Shown: one piece after another, positions 47,790 through 58,663 of the stretch
Position numbering within the stretch: position 1 is the stretch's first letter
Layout of the letters: each line of letters opens with the position of its first letter
Assembly (NCBI GenBank): GCA_035610835.1
Contig: CM069458.1
Span: 35,396,718-35,460,717, forward strand
Length of the DNA stretch: 64,000 bases
Direction: 5' to 3'
DNA from: Ophiura sarsii
Taxonomy: Eukaryota > Echinodermata > Ophiuroidea > Amphilepidida > Ophiuridae
Translations under genes and position numbers: made by a program
The notes under the pieces: generated by a model
Told to the model about the DNA's origin: nothing
The model's input: the letters and a program-made list of their open reading frames with translations, nothing else
Databases searched by the model: none

Positions 47790-48475
47790 CAACCCATCAT
47801 CATACGCTACGAATACGCTAAGCTACGTTAAGTATACGTTAAGCATACGTTAGTCATACGCTCGCATACGCTGTGATACGCTGTCATAAGTATGTTATAA
47901 GTTAGTGATACGCTATCAATACGTTAGTCATACGCTATGTATACGTTCAATACGCTATGGATACGCTATGGATACGTGACAGGGCCTTACACGATCGCCC
48001 GGCATAAAGTGAATACGTGAGAATACGTCGAAACTCGTTGGAAATACGTCAGGCATACGTTAGACATACGGCACATATACGTTATCAACGCGTTATCACT
48101 ACGTTGGCTGTACATTTCCCCGTCAGCCTACGTTCATCAACGTATACCAACTTACGAGTAACGTATCACTAACGTATGTCAGCGTATGTCAACGTATATT
48201 TAACGTACCACAAACTTACCGGGAACTTATGCAGAACGTATTAAGCACACGTTGAGTACGTCGAGAAATTTTGAGCATGCTCAATATTTTTCGCGGGCTC
48301 GATGTCTTCCAAATTGTCACAGCGTATCACAGCGTGCTCTTAACGTAAACGACGTATCCCCAACGTACCCCTAACTTATATCAGCGTACACCAACGTACA
48401 CCAACGTATTTTTCGATATTTCGCATACGTTGGCATACGTGGAGGCGATACGTTATGGTGTGACAGGGCCTTTAG
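47790..48475. repeat. CGTATG-type subterminal repeat block 2
   Basis: First in reverse sense ('atacgctaagctacg', 'atacgttagtcatacgct'), then forward ('aacgtatgtcagcgtatgtc'). It includes an internal terminus-like 'gtgacagggcctta' near 47971 and ends in 'gtgtgacagggcc'. Confidence 0.75.
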
Positions 48476-49250
48476 TTTCATAAACGTTATAATACAACGT
48501 TGTATAAACGACAAAACGTTCATCATCCTTCAAGTAACGTTTCTACAACGTTGTTAAGACGTTAGAAGGTGCTGAAAACGTTAATTTCATGCAACGTTAT
48601 GTTTGAACGTCAATAGAATCATCACTTAAAGATGTGGACGTGGCTTGTACTATTAATCATTTAGTAAAAAAGTTAAACTTCACGGCATTTTGACAATGCT
48701 TCCCCATTACAAATCGATCAGTCTTATCGAAACTTCGTATAAACGAACCATTCACATGTCGCGCAACTACTGCGTTGGGCAAAATACAGTGAGCGATCGC
48801 AAGCTTGATTTGACGATGGAATTTGAAACGCATTATATACGCGGATGACTAATGTTTACGTAGCCTGGATTCCAGGCCTTAATCAGGCGCTCAAAGTACA
48901 AATATACCAAATTTCATTCCCAAGGTCAGTGTAAATCTTAATTCAATTATACCCTACATATACACACCAGTCCAGTGACCTTGAACTGTTTTCACACAGT
49001 AAATAGCTGCCCCTTATATTATTCATCTTTTCTATGAATCTTGTGAACCAGGTGGCATAAAAACTCAATGAAGCAGCTATATAGTATTTACCTGATTAGA
49101 TCTGTTATACTTATGACTTGACAAGTTGACAGGCATGGCAATGTCCTATTTTAAGGACGCATACATGTTGTAGCAGCACCCATGAGTAAATTTCACAAAG
49201 GGAACAAAAATAAGAAAGGAGGGATCCAGGAAAGACTTGCACAAGTCTGA
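48476..49250. other. No gene recognised
   Basis: 48480-48605 is dense in ACGTT phrases ('acaacgttgtataaacg'), perhaps another decayed end of the same family. Nothing else recognised. Confidence 0.4.
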
Positions 49251-49399
49251 AGGGCTCAGCAGACTCCACAACGCTCCAACGCTGAGCGCAAGCGTTGAGA
49301 ACCATTGACCAATCAGGCTGAGTCATTTTGTTGTGGTGGCGCTACAACGCATGTGTGAGAGCGCAACGAGTCTGAGCGTTGTGGAGTCTGCTGAGCCCT
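49251..49399. mobile_element. 149-bp MITE, TGA target duplication, copy 2
   Basis: Perfect inverted ends of about 26 bases ('agggctcagcagactccaca' and onward) flanked by TGA on both sides. Same family as 24079-24230, with better-preserved ends, so probably younger. Confidence 0.85.
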
Positions 49400-49589
49400 T
49401 GATGGTTACGCGGAGGTACTTGGTTCTACGCTTATTTGTGCGAAGCAGCAGTAAAGGATGGCATTTGATTGGGTCGCACGTATCGACTTACCCTACCCCG
49501 GTTAAGGTGATATATACCATCATTTTCGTCTGAGCGCACGGGATGTAAATGCGACCACCTAGACGCCCTACGTCACTGTCCTTTTCGTT

Positions 49590-50690
49590 TTAGCGCGATC
49601 GGCGAAAATTCTTAGGGGGGGGGGGGGTGGTACGCGCCTTTGACTATCATTCGACGGAATTGCACCCATTCGACAAGTTCGAGACAATTCAAGGGGGTTT
49701 ACTTAATTTCCGTCCAATTTTAAGACGTCAGTGGGGGAGTCGAAATAAATTGATACTACGCGTGCATTATGTCCAAGCATGATTCATGTAAACAAAAATG
49801 CGTGCTATGTGCGCATGTTACAGGGCCAGATAATCTGGGAAATGGTGTGCAGTCATTCTTTGGGATATGGAGAGCTAACATGCTCTCACTCCACCAACCC
49901 CGCCCCTCCCCCCCCCCCCCCCCCCCCCCCCCCCCTAGGGAAATCAGTGACGTGTCCTAAGGGAGCCCCTGATATAATCCAAACGTTTGGAGGGGTACCC
50001 TTGGAACCTACAGAAATAGACAGATAGACATTGCATGAGCAGTTGTCGTGTCCAAGGTAGGGGTGCTAGACTCGATCCTCATGTCTTCCTATTTTCCACA
50101 CGGCCCCTACGAGGGTGTTCAAAAGTGAAAACTGGAAAAAAATACAGTTCGTGAATAAACATGAGCTTATTCACGCACCAGTGCGCCGGTAGTTTCACGC
50201 GGCGTTGTACACAGCGTGACGAGATAGGGCGCACAATTTGCATCCCCGTGGCGCAACGTGACGATCGTTCGATGCACTGCCTTTGAATTGGACCAATCGG
50301 ATGCTATTTCTGTTGTTGCTGGGTACAAATGCGCATGCTCGGTATTGTATGAATATTCACATATGCAAAATACTCGTGGAATTCCACGAGTAAATGCACA
50401 CTTTTTGGACGTACTATTTTCCCAGTACCTATATTTGGTCCGCCATTTTTAAAGATGGCGGCCATATAGAGGGACGCGGGGACCCAGTCTAGGGGGTGCA
50501 TGCATCCCCCATCTTTGACTATCATTCGGGGGATTGCACCCCTTTGAGGAAATGAAAGTGTTTTACTTCAATCTATCCAATTCAAGGCGCCAGTCGGGGA
50601 ACTTGAAACCAAATTCGTTTAAAAATGCAAGATTTTGGTAAATATCGAAACAAATTATGCACGCTACGCGCGCATGAGTTTTCAGGAACA
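49590..50690 (+). repeat. Diverged direct repeat pair with G/C runs
   Basis: 49625-49790 and 50500-50680 share 'ttgactatcattcg', 'gattgcaccc' and 'acgcgcgcat'-like phrases in the same order. The first copy has a G13 run at 49615-49627, and a C28 run at 49908-49935 lies between them. A short hairpin 'ccgccattt/agatggcgg' is near 50441-50461. No gene. Confidence 0.5.
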
Positions 50691-51430
50691 GGTAACCAAG
50701 CATATAAGCTCATGAGTGAACGGAATTATGTATTGAAGCTCGTCCAAAAATAGAAGTTCAGCTTTTTTTTCAATCGCCAGTTTTTGGGATATTTCGTGAT
50801 AAGTTCATATTGTGTTTCATATTAATTAAAAAGTTGGTGTGTTCCTCTTTCTAACGATACCTCATCAGTGCTTATAGCCATCTGCTTGTGAATGTGAAAT
50901 ATGGGAAGTCTCATTTTAAAATCATTTTACGATGGACCAAGATCACCATTTCGTGCTCAAAAGAAACTGTTGTAGATTCAATGATGTGGTACATTGATAA
51001 TCAGTGTAGTGATGCACTATCGACTTTAGAGCACAAAATGGTGATGATTTTGGCACATTCAGATTGAGACCTCCGCTATATTCTCAGGCGAGTGGCTGAG
51101 CACTGAAACAAGAGATGGCTACACATTTGCTATTAGTGTAGAGATGAGCACATCCGCTTTCCATTGATTCTCAATACGCTATGAACATAAAACGAAATAC
51201 ACAAATGATAAGCAATTGAGAAAAAGATCAGAACATTTTGAGGAGTTCATTATGAAACGAAACATCTCTAAACATCATAATAATCATAAGCTGGAATAAA
51301 CAGTAAAGCTAGATAAACACCAGATGGATAGGCTATAGGGGAATACCTTTGGATACATAGAAAAGTCAACTATGACCAACAACTGAACCAGTGACAGGGA
51401 CTCGGACTGACATTTTCATTTTATAATATA
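50691..51430. other. No gene recognised
   Basis: Only a short inverted pair 'tcaccatttcgtgctc' / 'gagcacaaaatggtga' (50943-50958, 51029-51045). Confidence 0.4.
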
Positions 51431-52072
51431 TGAAGAGCTGATATGCAAAAGGGCTTACATCCATTTTATTTTTAGTGATTTTGAGAAAACAGCATGGAAG
51501 TATTCTGGAATAGTGTGATTGATGCTTTGAAGTATTACGTGTATAAACGTGAAAAAATATATAATATAGTATTACAATCAAATGCAGTATGTTTTTTCAA
51601 AAACAGATGTAAGCCCTTTTGCAACACATTTCAATAAAATGCACACAAATAGTTTACCACACAGAAAAAATCATTCACCAAATCAAAAATTGGACTGAAC
51701 AAAATTACTATCGCCAAATTAAACAGTCAGTGGCGGGCGTTGGGAGTTGGCGAGGTGACAAAACAGGAAAAAACCGGAACAAGAATTCCCTTTTATTCTT
51801 TAGTTGTCTTTGGATAATAAATTTTAGAGGGCAGTATTTTGCATTAGAGGCATAAAAATCCTACAGCTTACGGGTATCTATGATTAGAGGACAGTGTAAA
51901 TGGATGTAAGCTTTAGCGTCACAACTCGGACTTATGTATTGAATTACTATGGGATGTAAGGTTTTTCAACAAATTACCCACATTGCTAGAAACTACTACC
52001 AACTATATGTACTATATATTGACTCATTTTTGAAAAAAGTGGACGTAAGCCATTTTGCAAATCAGCTCTTCA
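51431..52072. mobile_element. Foldback element just upstream of the 52142 gene
   Basis: The arms 'tgaagagctgatatgcaaaa...gcttacatcca' (51431-51463) and the complement 'tggacgtaagc...caaatcagctcttca' (52040-52072) bound 642 bases. The motif 'tggatgtaagc(cc)tttt' recurs inside at 51605, 51901 and 51951. It ends 69 bases before the ATG of the sulfotransferase-like gene. Confidence 0.7.
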
Positions 52073-52141
52073 ATTCAACATTGTTCATGAAATTATATCA
52101 TATTAATAGGATCTTTGCTTTTTGTTTATCGATCAGGTAAC

Positions 52142-53065
52142 ATGTCGACGCAAACTGAATCTTCCGCCCCTCTCAAAGTCTTTCTTTGGGCCACCCCTCG
52201 GTCTACATCAACAACCTTCTTGAAGTGCATGACCTTTGTACCGGAAACGTCGGCTTGGTTCGAGCCGTATATGCAAATGAGGCGACACTCTCTGGATTAT
52301 GAACCCGTAGTCTCTGGCAAAGACTTGGTCAAGAGGTGTGGAGGATATGAAGGTCTACAGAAGATTGATTCTGGCTATGATGCAAGTGATAAGACCATGG
52401 ATTGGTTAAAGGAGCAATTAGAAGGAGACTTTCCTGGAAAAAAGCTGGTATTTGTGAAGGATTTGGCGATAGGGGCAGATAGCAACTGCTATGATAAGAT
52501 ACCGAAGGGTTTTCGTCACACCTTTCTCATGCGACACCCAGGCAAACTCTTCAGCGTGAAAATGTTCATGAAACTGAAAGAGGGAAACGCCGTTGATCCA
52601 AATGTATATACACCGGATAAGATTCGGCCCTATCAAGACTTGAATGAATTGTGGAAATTCATTAAAGCCGAGGGTTTGGAGGATCGCCCCATCATCATCG
52701 ATGCTGACGATCTTTTACGCAATCCGAAAGAAGTACTAGCGGCCTACTGCAAAGAAGTTGGCATCCCATTCAGTGAAGATCTACTGACTTGGGAAGCTGG
52801 AGAGGAAGTCATGACGAATCGATGGGTTGTACCTAAACAAACCATCTTATGTTTCCGTACGGTAGGCATGCATGATACCACTTTCGCAAGCACTGGGTTT
52901 ACGCTCCCAGACATGGTGGCGACCAAAAAGGGAGAAACTCCTACAATTTCGCCTGATGTACTTGATCGAGCAAAGCAATTCTTCTGTGACATACTCGCTA
53001 AGGAAATGCCATACTACGAAGAGATGTATGCGGAACGCCTCATCGCTGATGTTGATACAAAATGA
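52142..53065 (+). CDS. Sulfotransferase-like P-loop protein, 307 residues
   Basis: A complete single-exon ORF. The start at 52142 ('aacATGtcg') is preferred over an upstream in-frame ATG at 52115 because the upstream residues read from a T-rich acceptor-like tract 'ctttttgtttatcgatcag', so a 5' non-coding exon may splice in at 52137. Residues 13-26 'VFLWATPRSTSTTF' match the PAPS-binding 5'-phosphosulfate loop (P-R-S-x-S-T). 'HTFLMRHPGKLFSVK' (126-140) fits the 3'-phosphate motif R-x-P-x(4)-S. 'PIIIDADDLLRNP' follows as in sulfotransferase-fold proteins often labelled branched-chain-aminotransferase-like. No signal peptide or membrane segment, so probably cytosolic. Substrate unknown. Intact and intronless: possibly retroposed, or naturally single-exon. 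Confidence 0.82.
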   Translation: MSTQTESSAPLKVFLWATPRSTSTTFLKCMTFVPETSAWFEPYMQMRRHSLDYEPVVSGKDLVKRCGGYEGLQKIDSGYDASDKTMDWLKEQLEGDFPGKKLVFVKDLAIGADSNCYDKIPKGFRHTFLMRHPGKLFSVKMFMKLKEGNAVDPNVYTPDKIRPYQDLNELWKFIKAEGLEDRPIIIDADDLLRNPKEVLAAYCKEVGIPFSEDLLTWEAGEEVMTNRWVVPKQTILCFRTVGMHDTTFASTGFTLPDMVATKKGETPTISPDVLDRAKQFFCDILAKEMPYYEEMYAERLIADVDTK

Positions 53066-53120
53066 CGTAAACATAGTTAAAGATTTGATTTTACATAGTG
53101 TTATACAGTACTGTTTCGTG

Positions 53121-53214
53121 GGGGCCTGAGAAAAGACCCTCACTCCTCAGAAACAAATGCACACAACCATTATGCATTTTGTTTCTGAGGAGTGAGTAGC
53201 TTTTCTCAGGCCCC
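53121..53214. repeat. Hairpin element after the sulfotransferase-like gene
   Basis: Arms of about 41 bases ('ggggcctgagaaaag...' and complement) around a short loop; it begins 56 bases after the stop codon, so it would lie in the 3' UTR. Probably a minimal MITE. Confidence 0.85.
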
Positions 53215-53610
53215 AATCACAAATGTTAAATTTGTTAATACTAACTTCCTTAGGGCTGATCCCTCTTCCATCGGATGGATTTACCCTCGTTATGATTATG
53301 CCAAATAACATAGTGATAATTAGTGTCAAATAATGTAATCAAAATATGGACATTGATATGCAAACCTAGGAGTAAAATTAGGCTCGTCGAAAACAGTGTT
53401 TGAGCCGATAATTACAGAATTACTCACCAACTAACGTTTCATCTAGACTTAGTCGGTCAGATTATCATTGTGATCCATTACCGGAACCGCGGGAGCCAGT
53501 GTTTCTGGATATGCGGATAACAGAGTTGCCAGATTCTTTGGTAGTTTTTTAGTAGTAGATTGTAGATTGAGGATTGCAAACCTAGGGGGGGGTTTTCAAA
53601 TCAACTATAG
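53215..53610. other. No gene recognised
   Basis: Spacer or 3' UTR. No clear AATAAA close to the stop of the 52142 gene was seen. Confidence 0.4.
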
Positions 53611-54588
53611 CATAACTATTCAATGTCAAAGAGTAGTTTAGGACCTGAAATGTTTGGTGCTGCTGCATTTTCATGAATTAAAAAGGAGAATATGGGGTAA
53701 CTGGTGCATGGGGTAAGTGGTCCAAAATGAAGGTTTTGGCCAAGGCGTGGGAATACTGCCTGTTTTGAATAACGCGACTTATGTTATATTTGACACATAT
53801 CCTTACCTTCTAGTCTACACTTTAGGGTAACTTAACATGCGATATTCTCCAGATCTTTGGTGACTGATTGAAAATTCATAGATAGTAAGGGCCATTAATG
53901 AAGATAAGTTTGGATCATGTCTGGTGTACGTTATTGATAGATGCGCCACAGTAATATATATATATGCAGTACAGTCATCTTAACCCTAACTCTACTCCCC
54001 AAATTTTCAGACAATTTTCCTCAAGGCAAAAAGTGACCCAAAATATCGCCGGGACATAAGTGATTTTACTTGGATTTGCGGTAAACAGTATATTTATCTA
54101 AAAAATTCCTACAATCTAAATCATTATCATGGGTATCAATTAACTAGAATTACTAGTATAAGTACCTGCAAAAAACAAAGTAAACAATCTCTTATTTTAA
54201 TTATACACCCACATTATGTGCCTTATACCCAGTTTTCATTGAATAATCACGATATTATTATCGTTCACACAATACGAAATATAACGAGAGTCTGAAAGAA
54301 AGGTTGATGTGATTGAAATGACTTATAAAAGAATAGTAGTTAATACATAGATTTAAACTTGTATCAAAAGGACCATTTTCTAAGGTGTCAATGGAGTTTT
54401 GATTAAAAAAGCAACAGAGTCGAGTAGAACCTTGTAGAGTGGGACCTTGTTTACACAAATTCTGTTAACACAAGTGTTATTTAAGTTTAAGTCAACTTAG
54501 TGTTATTTAAGTGTTATATGAGCTGAAAATGCAGCAGGACCAACAATTTTAGGTCCTACACTACTCTTTGACAGTGAATAGTTATTCT
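53611..54588. mobile_element. MITE with about 65-bp inverted ends
   Basis: 'cataactattcaatgtcaaa' plus 'gagtagtttaggacct' on the left is mirrored on the right ('aggtcctacactactctttg', then 'acagtgaatagttattc'). A second hairpin overlaps its right edge (54471-54630, 'gtgttatttaagtttaagtc' against its complement). No coding sequence. Confidence 0.75.
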
Positions 54589-54832
54589 AAGTCGACTTAG
54601 ACTTAAATAACACTTAAAAAACACTTGTTGGGTATGGGGGTTAGAAATATGTGTTTTTGGCTAGGTAAGGTAATGTGAGCTATTGTAAACATCATATGCA
54701 GTAAAATGTTAGCTTCAAAATGCTTTTTATTTGACTTTAATCGGACATTCCATTTTAATGTTGTGTTTGATCAAAGTTATATCGGTGACGCGAATTTGTA
54801 TCAAAATTGCGGTTTCCTATTAGATTAAAAAG

Positions 54833-55277
54833 GGAGCACAGCACTAAATAAACCGCCCATTGGATTACATGTAAATTAGGGCTAAAAGAGTCGCTATTTT
54901 GGGCCCTTAGTAACTCTTTTGGAATGTCTCGTATGCTTTATTCTAACAAACAAATATCAAAATTTCATAAAATCGTCAAGAACAGATACCCTTTCCAATT
55001 AGATTTTACGATATGATCATTTAAACAGCGCCACCCCTATTTTCAGCCCGGACGCTCGCCTTCTAACCGCCTCCGATTACGTGTGTTCATCCACGTGATA
55101 AATTTTTGCACTATCCTGATCAAAGTACAAGAGATTATCTTTCATTTTAATTATGAAATGCTACCCTCACGCCAAACCGATTCCCAAAGGACCCCATTAA
55201 TCACAAAATCGGTTTTTGTTTTTGCCGGAACTTACTACCATTACACAAAACGAGGAGTGATTTAGTGCTGTGCGCCC
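54833..55277 (+). mobile_element. MITE family copy 2 ('gcacagcactaa' ends)
   Basis: Second copy of the 35575-36030 element, same orientation, with a ~20-base internal deletion after 'gataaattttt'. Ends 'gagcacagcactaa' / 'ttagtgctgtgcgccc'. Confidence 0.85.
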
Positions 55278-57618
55278 TTATAACGTGTAATATTTTTCAA
55301 GCAGTGATGTTTAACTAAATTTTGGAAAACATATTATTTAAGGTTTAGCAAAACATTTTATATTTAATAATGGTATTATAAATATTGAATTTACATTTAC
55401 CATGACATTAGATTCATATTTCGTAATTTTGGTGTATTGTTTATGTATTTTATTGTTTTTTCATCCTGCGATATTTAACAATTTGCCATGTCAACGGTAT
55501 AAAAAGTATTAAATCAATTAATTTACTGCATTTATCGTACCAAAACTTTGATTATAAATTACAATTATTCTTTTTGCAAACATAAATGTTTAAAAATTGG
55601 ATGTGAAGGTTAGTTTACTCATAGATATCTTATGCGCCGTAAGGCGCTAGATGGGAAACTCCCCGCGTATTTGCTGCGTAAAGTGAAGCCGAACGTTTTT
55701 GTTTACATTTTACGCAGCCGTGCGTACTTCTGAAACATATTACGCACATACGCAGCCTTTTCCGCGTTATGTTTCAGGGGCTGCGTATCATCACGCCGCA
55801 AACAGCGAATTTTAATCAGAAACGAAGCTGTCTCTTTTTCTAATTTAGATTGAAACTGTTTTGAAGTTATCCTATCTTTCTCAGCAATAAGTTCATCCTT
55901 CTGCGTTTTTCGGACTGCCTTTGCAACCGTGACCGTGTCCGTGATGTTGAGTCACGTGATGTTAAGTAATATTGTTTTTGAAATAAAAATATGAAGTGAG
56001 TTTCTAGATTGAAGTAGAAACATTTTTATACTGTTTGGAAGCATTTTTGTTTTTTCAATTTTATTTGAAACCAACACTTTTTGAATTAAATCTTGATTTT
56101 ATGATTTTTGGATCTATAAGTTGTTTTTCTCATCATTTTTTCACAATCACAACTAATTGATCATTTCTGTCTTCACTATCACGCTAGTAAAATAGCCTAA
56201 TGACATGCAGGTAAACTAGATCAAAGAGTGACTAAATAGAAAAAGAACTATAACAGGCCGCGCCTACTATAATAATAATAGTGACAAAAAGGCAACTCCA
56301 CTCAATTATTAGAGTGCAAACATTTAGAACAATACAAATAGAAAGAACAAACGGCAAATAACAAAAACAAAAGCAAATTTCCCAACACAAAAGAGAAATG
56401 GACCCAAACAAGTTACACCGATTTTTTTTGACACATAATGTGTGTTTTTGAATTTGAACAAAAAACATATTATTGCCATCCATATTTTTATCCAATCCGT
56501 GACATACCATAACATATTCGAATTTTAGATGTATTTTGAACAAGAAATTGACATTATCCTAAAATCATTATCATCACAAAGTCAGTTTTTCAGTTGAAAG
56601 TCATTTTCTTGTTCAAAGTAGTCAAAGTGGGATTCGCACTCTTGTTACTGAATTGATCATATCTAGGTGGTGAAATTCAATGGGATAAAGTGTATTTGAT
56701 AGCGAACTAATAATATGGCTTACCAAAAGTCATGAGAGTCTGTAAAAAAAATTGTCGGTAAATCATGCCTTTCGTCGGTACGACTATGGTCGTGCCCTCC
56801 CCCCCCCCCCCCCCCCCCCCCCCCCCCACCCCAGTTTCCAAAAGCTGGGTACGCCACTGATGGGATGTATTTCTAATTAATCTTCTAACTCATAGTCTCA
56901 TGGGACACCTTTTTTGACACATCCTGCAGAGAGTTTTCCCTTTTCAATATCATGTTCACCTTTTCCAAAATATTCACATTCCCCCAAGATGATGTTTTCA
57001 GAAAAAGTGGCAATTTCCAAAATCTTATGCAAGAAAGTTACACAATGTCTCTAGTGCTTTTTAAAATTCATTTCGATTGTCTTTACAATTAAAAGAAAGT
57101 TATTTTCTCTCTAAATAGGTGGTTCTTATTTAAAATAAAAAATGATTCTTTTTATGCATGACTTGTCAATTATGTCCACCTTTCACCTTCACGTCAATAA
57201 CTTCCCTGTATCGTTGAAAAGCGCCACTTTTCGGAAGACATCATTTGAGGAAATGTAACTTTGAGAGAAGTAACCAATGTATTAAGGGTAAAGTTAGTAT
57301 GGGTAGCCAAGCATGCACCCCTTTTCGTATCATGTTTTTCAATCTCTGAAACCGCGTGGAGGTATGCAAACAAACAAAAGGGGTTAACATGGATCTTGCA
57401 GGTGAAAAAATGAAGAACACATATTATGGTTCCAATTAACCTTAATTGTGTTGAGTTGGGGGGCGGTGGTGAACCCCTTTTCGAACAAAACAAGGACATT
57501 TTGTCTGAAAATGACACTTTCTAATTTAGCGATCCGATTTACGCAAAAACGAGGACAATTGTTTGATAGCGGCGGCCGCCTACATGATGACACACTACTC
57601 ATCGTGTTAACTTACTTG
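55278..57618. other. No gene recognised; poly-C run
   Basis: AT-rich. 55640-55800 has several 'ttacgcagc' phrases in both orientations. A C29 run lies at 56799-56827, beside 'gggtacgccactgatgg'. Short frames at 56232-56543 and 57194-57654 have no recognised domain. Confidence 0.45.
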
Positions 57619-57744
57619 TTAACCCTAACCCCCCTGAGTGCTAAAAAATGCTAATCCAAAGTCCCTCTCCAAACGCATGCGCCGTCGGTTTTCGATGACG
57701 TAGTCAACCGAGCCTATATAATGAGTGCAGTATACTGCACGAAT

Positions 57745-57849
57745 GTGTAGCTGAGGGCCGTGGCTTAGTGTTAGGAAGGTGGGGCTCGAGAACGGAGGGT
57801 CCCCGGATCGAATCCCGGCAGGTTCCCGGAGATTTAGTTGGTGTTTTTT
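57745..57849 (+). ncRNA. Candidate Pol III tRNA-like unit, copy 1
   Basis: TATATAAT at 57715-57722 lies about 30 bases upstream of the inferred start. A-box 'TGGCTTAGTGTT' is at 57761-57772, B-box 'GGATCGAATCC' at 57805-57815, terminator TTTTTT at 57844-57849. The T-arm pairs 4 of 5; the acceptor arm forms only with wobbles, so it is not a normal tRNA. A ~100-nt transcript is predicted; expression is inference. Confidence 0.55.
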
Positions 57850-58060
57850 CCTCGAAAATTGTGATCCCGGTCAAAAATCCTAAACCGGGGTTAGGGTTAT
57901 GGTAAAAAATTAAAAAATAAAATTTCGTGTTCTATTAACCCTAACCCCCCTGAGTGCTAAAAAATGCTAATCCAAAGTCCCTCTCCAAACGCATGCGCCG
58001 TCGGTTTTCGATGACGTAGTCAACCGAGCCTATATAATGAGTGCAGTATACTGCACGAAT

Positions 58061-58165
58061 GTGTAGCTGAGGGCCGTGGCTTAGTGTTAGGAAGGTGGGG
58101 CTCGAGAACGGAGGGTCCCCGGATCGAATCCCGGCAGGTTCCCGGAGATTTAGTTGGTGTTTTTT
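58061..58165 (+). ncRNA. Candidate Pol III tRNA-like unit, copy 2
   Basis: Same elements 316 bases downstream: A-box near 58077, B-box near 58121, T6 at 58160-58165. I see no base change relative to copy 1 between TATA box and terminator. Confidence 0.55.
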
Positions 58166-58411
58166 CCTCGAAAATTGTGATCCCGGTCAAAAATCCTAAA
58201 CCGGGGTTAGGGTTATGGTAAAAAAAAATAAAAAAATTTCGTGTTCTATTAAGGTAAAAAAAAAATTAAAAAAAATTCGTGTTCTATTAACCTAACCCCC
58301 CTGAGTGCTAAAAAATGCTAATCCAAAGTCCCTCTCCAAACGCATGCGCCGTCGGTTTTCGATGACGTAGTCAACCGAGCCTATATAATGAGTGCAGTAT
58401 ACTGCACGAAT

Positions 58412-58516
58412 GTGTAGCTGAGGGCCGTGGCTTAGTGTTAGGAAGGTGGGGCTCGAGAACGGAGGGTCCCCGGATCGAATCCCGGCAGGTTCCCGGAGAT
58501 TTAGTTGGTGTTTTTT
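58412..58516 (+). ncRNA. Candidate Pol III tRNA-like unit, copy 3
   Basis: Third copy with T6 at 58511-58516. It leaves the array into unrelated sequence after 'ggggttagggttatg' at about 58569. Confidence 0.55.
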
Positions 58517-58564
58517 CCTCGAAAATTGTGATCCCGGTCAAAAATCCTAAACCGGGGTTAGGGT

Positions 58565-58663
58565 TATGATACGACTGCGAGTCTAAGTTCTAGCTCATTC
58601 CTGTTGAATGAGAATCGGAGAACATAAATAAAAGATACGACACTGCGAGTCTAAGTTCTGAAG
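58565..58663 (+). repeat. Short direct repeat around AATAAA
   Basis: 'gatacgactgcgagtctaag' recurs as 'gatacgacactgcgagtcta' about 67 bases later, with 'cataaataaaag' between. No gene recognised from here to 59200. Confidence 0.6.

Larger units (their letters stand above)
39809..48475. mobile_element. Very large foldback structure, ends 'ggccctgtc.caccat'
   Basis: The left terminus 'ggccctgtctcaccatagcg' (39810) is mirrored by right termini ending near 47652 and 48475 ('cgttatggtgtgacagggcc'); a shorter 'gtgacagggcctta' lies near 47971. Arms of at least 1.2 kb (about 39960-41060 and 46150-47060, inverted) each hold two ~560-base units sharing 'gttcact.ctggcaggaa', 'gccatcttggatttcaaaat' and 'taccatggaaaccatcaaaa'. 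The outer parts are dense in 'cgtatg/aacgtat' motifs. The middle carries retroelement ends and a minisatellite. No transposase found. It could be one giant non-autonomous foldback element or several related copies in opposite orientation. Confidence 0.65.
57619..58569 (+). repeat. Three tandem tRNA-like/telomere-ended cassettes
   Basis: Units start 'ttaaccctaacc' at 57619, 57935 and 58287. Each ~278-base core begins 'aaccctaacccc' and ends 'ggggttagggtt', a 12-bp inverted repeat of telomere-like sequence. The cores are nearly identical; an A-rich spacer of ~37-70 bases separates them. Each carries a TATA box, a 16-bp palindrome 'gtgcagtatactgcac', A- and B-box motifs and a T6 run. Confidence 0.92.
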
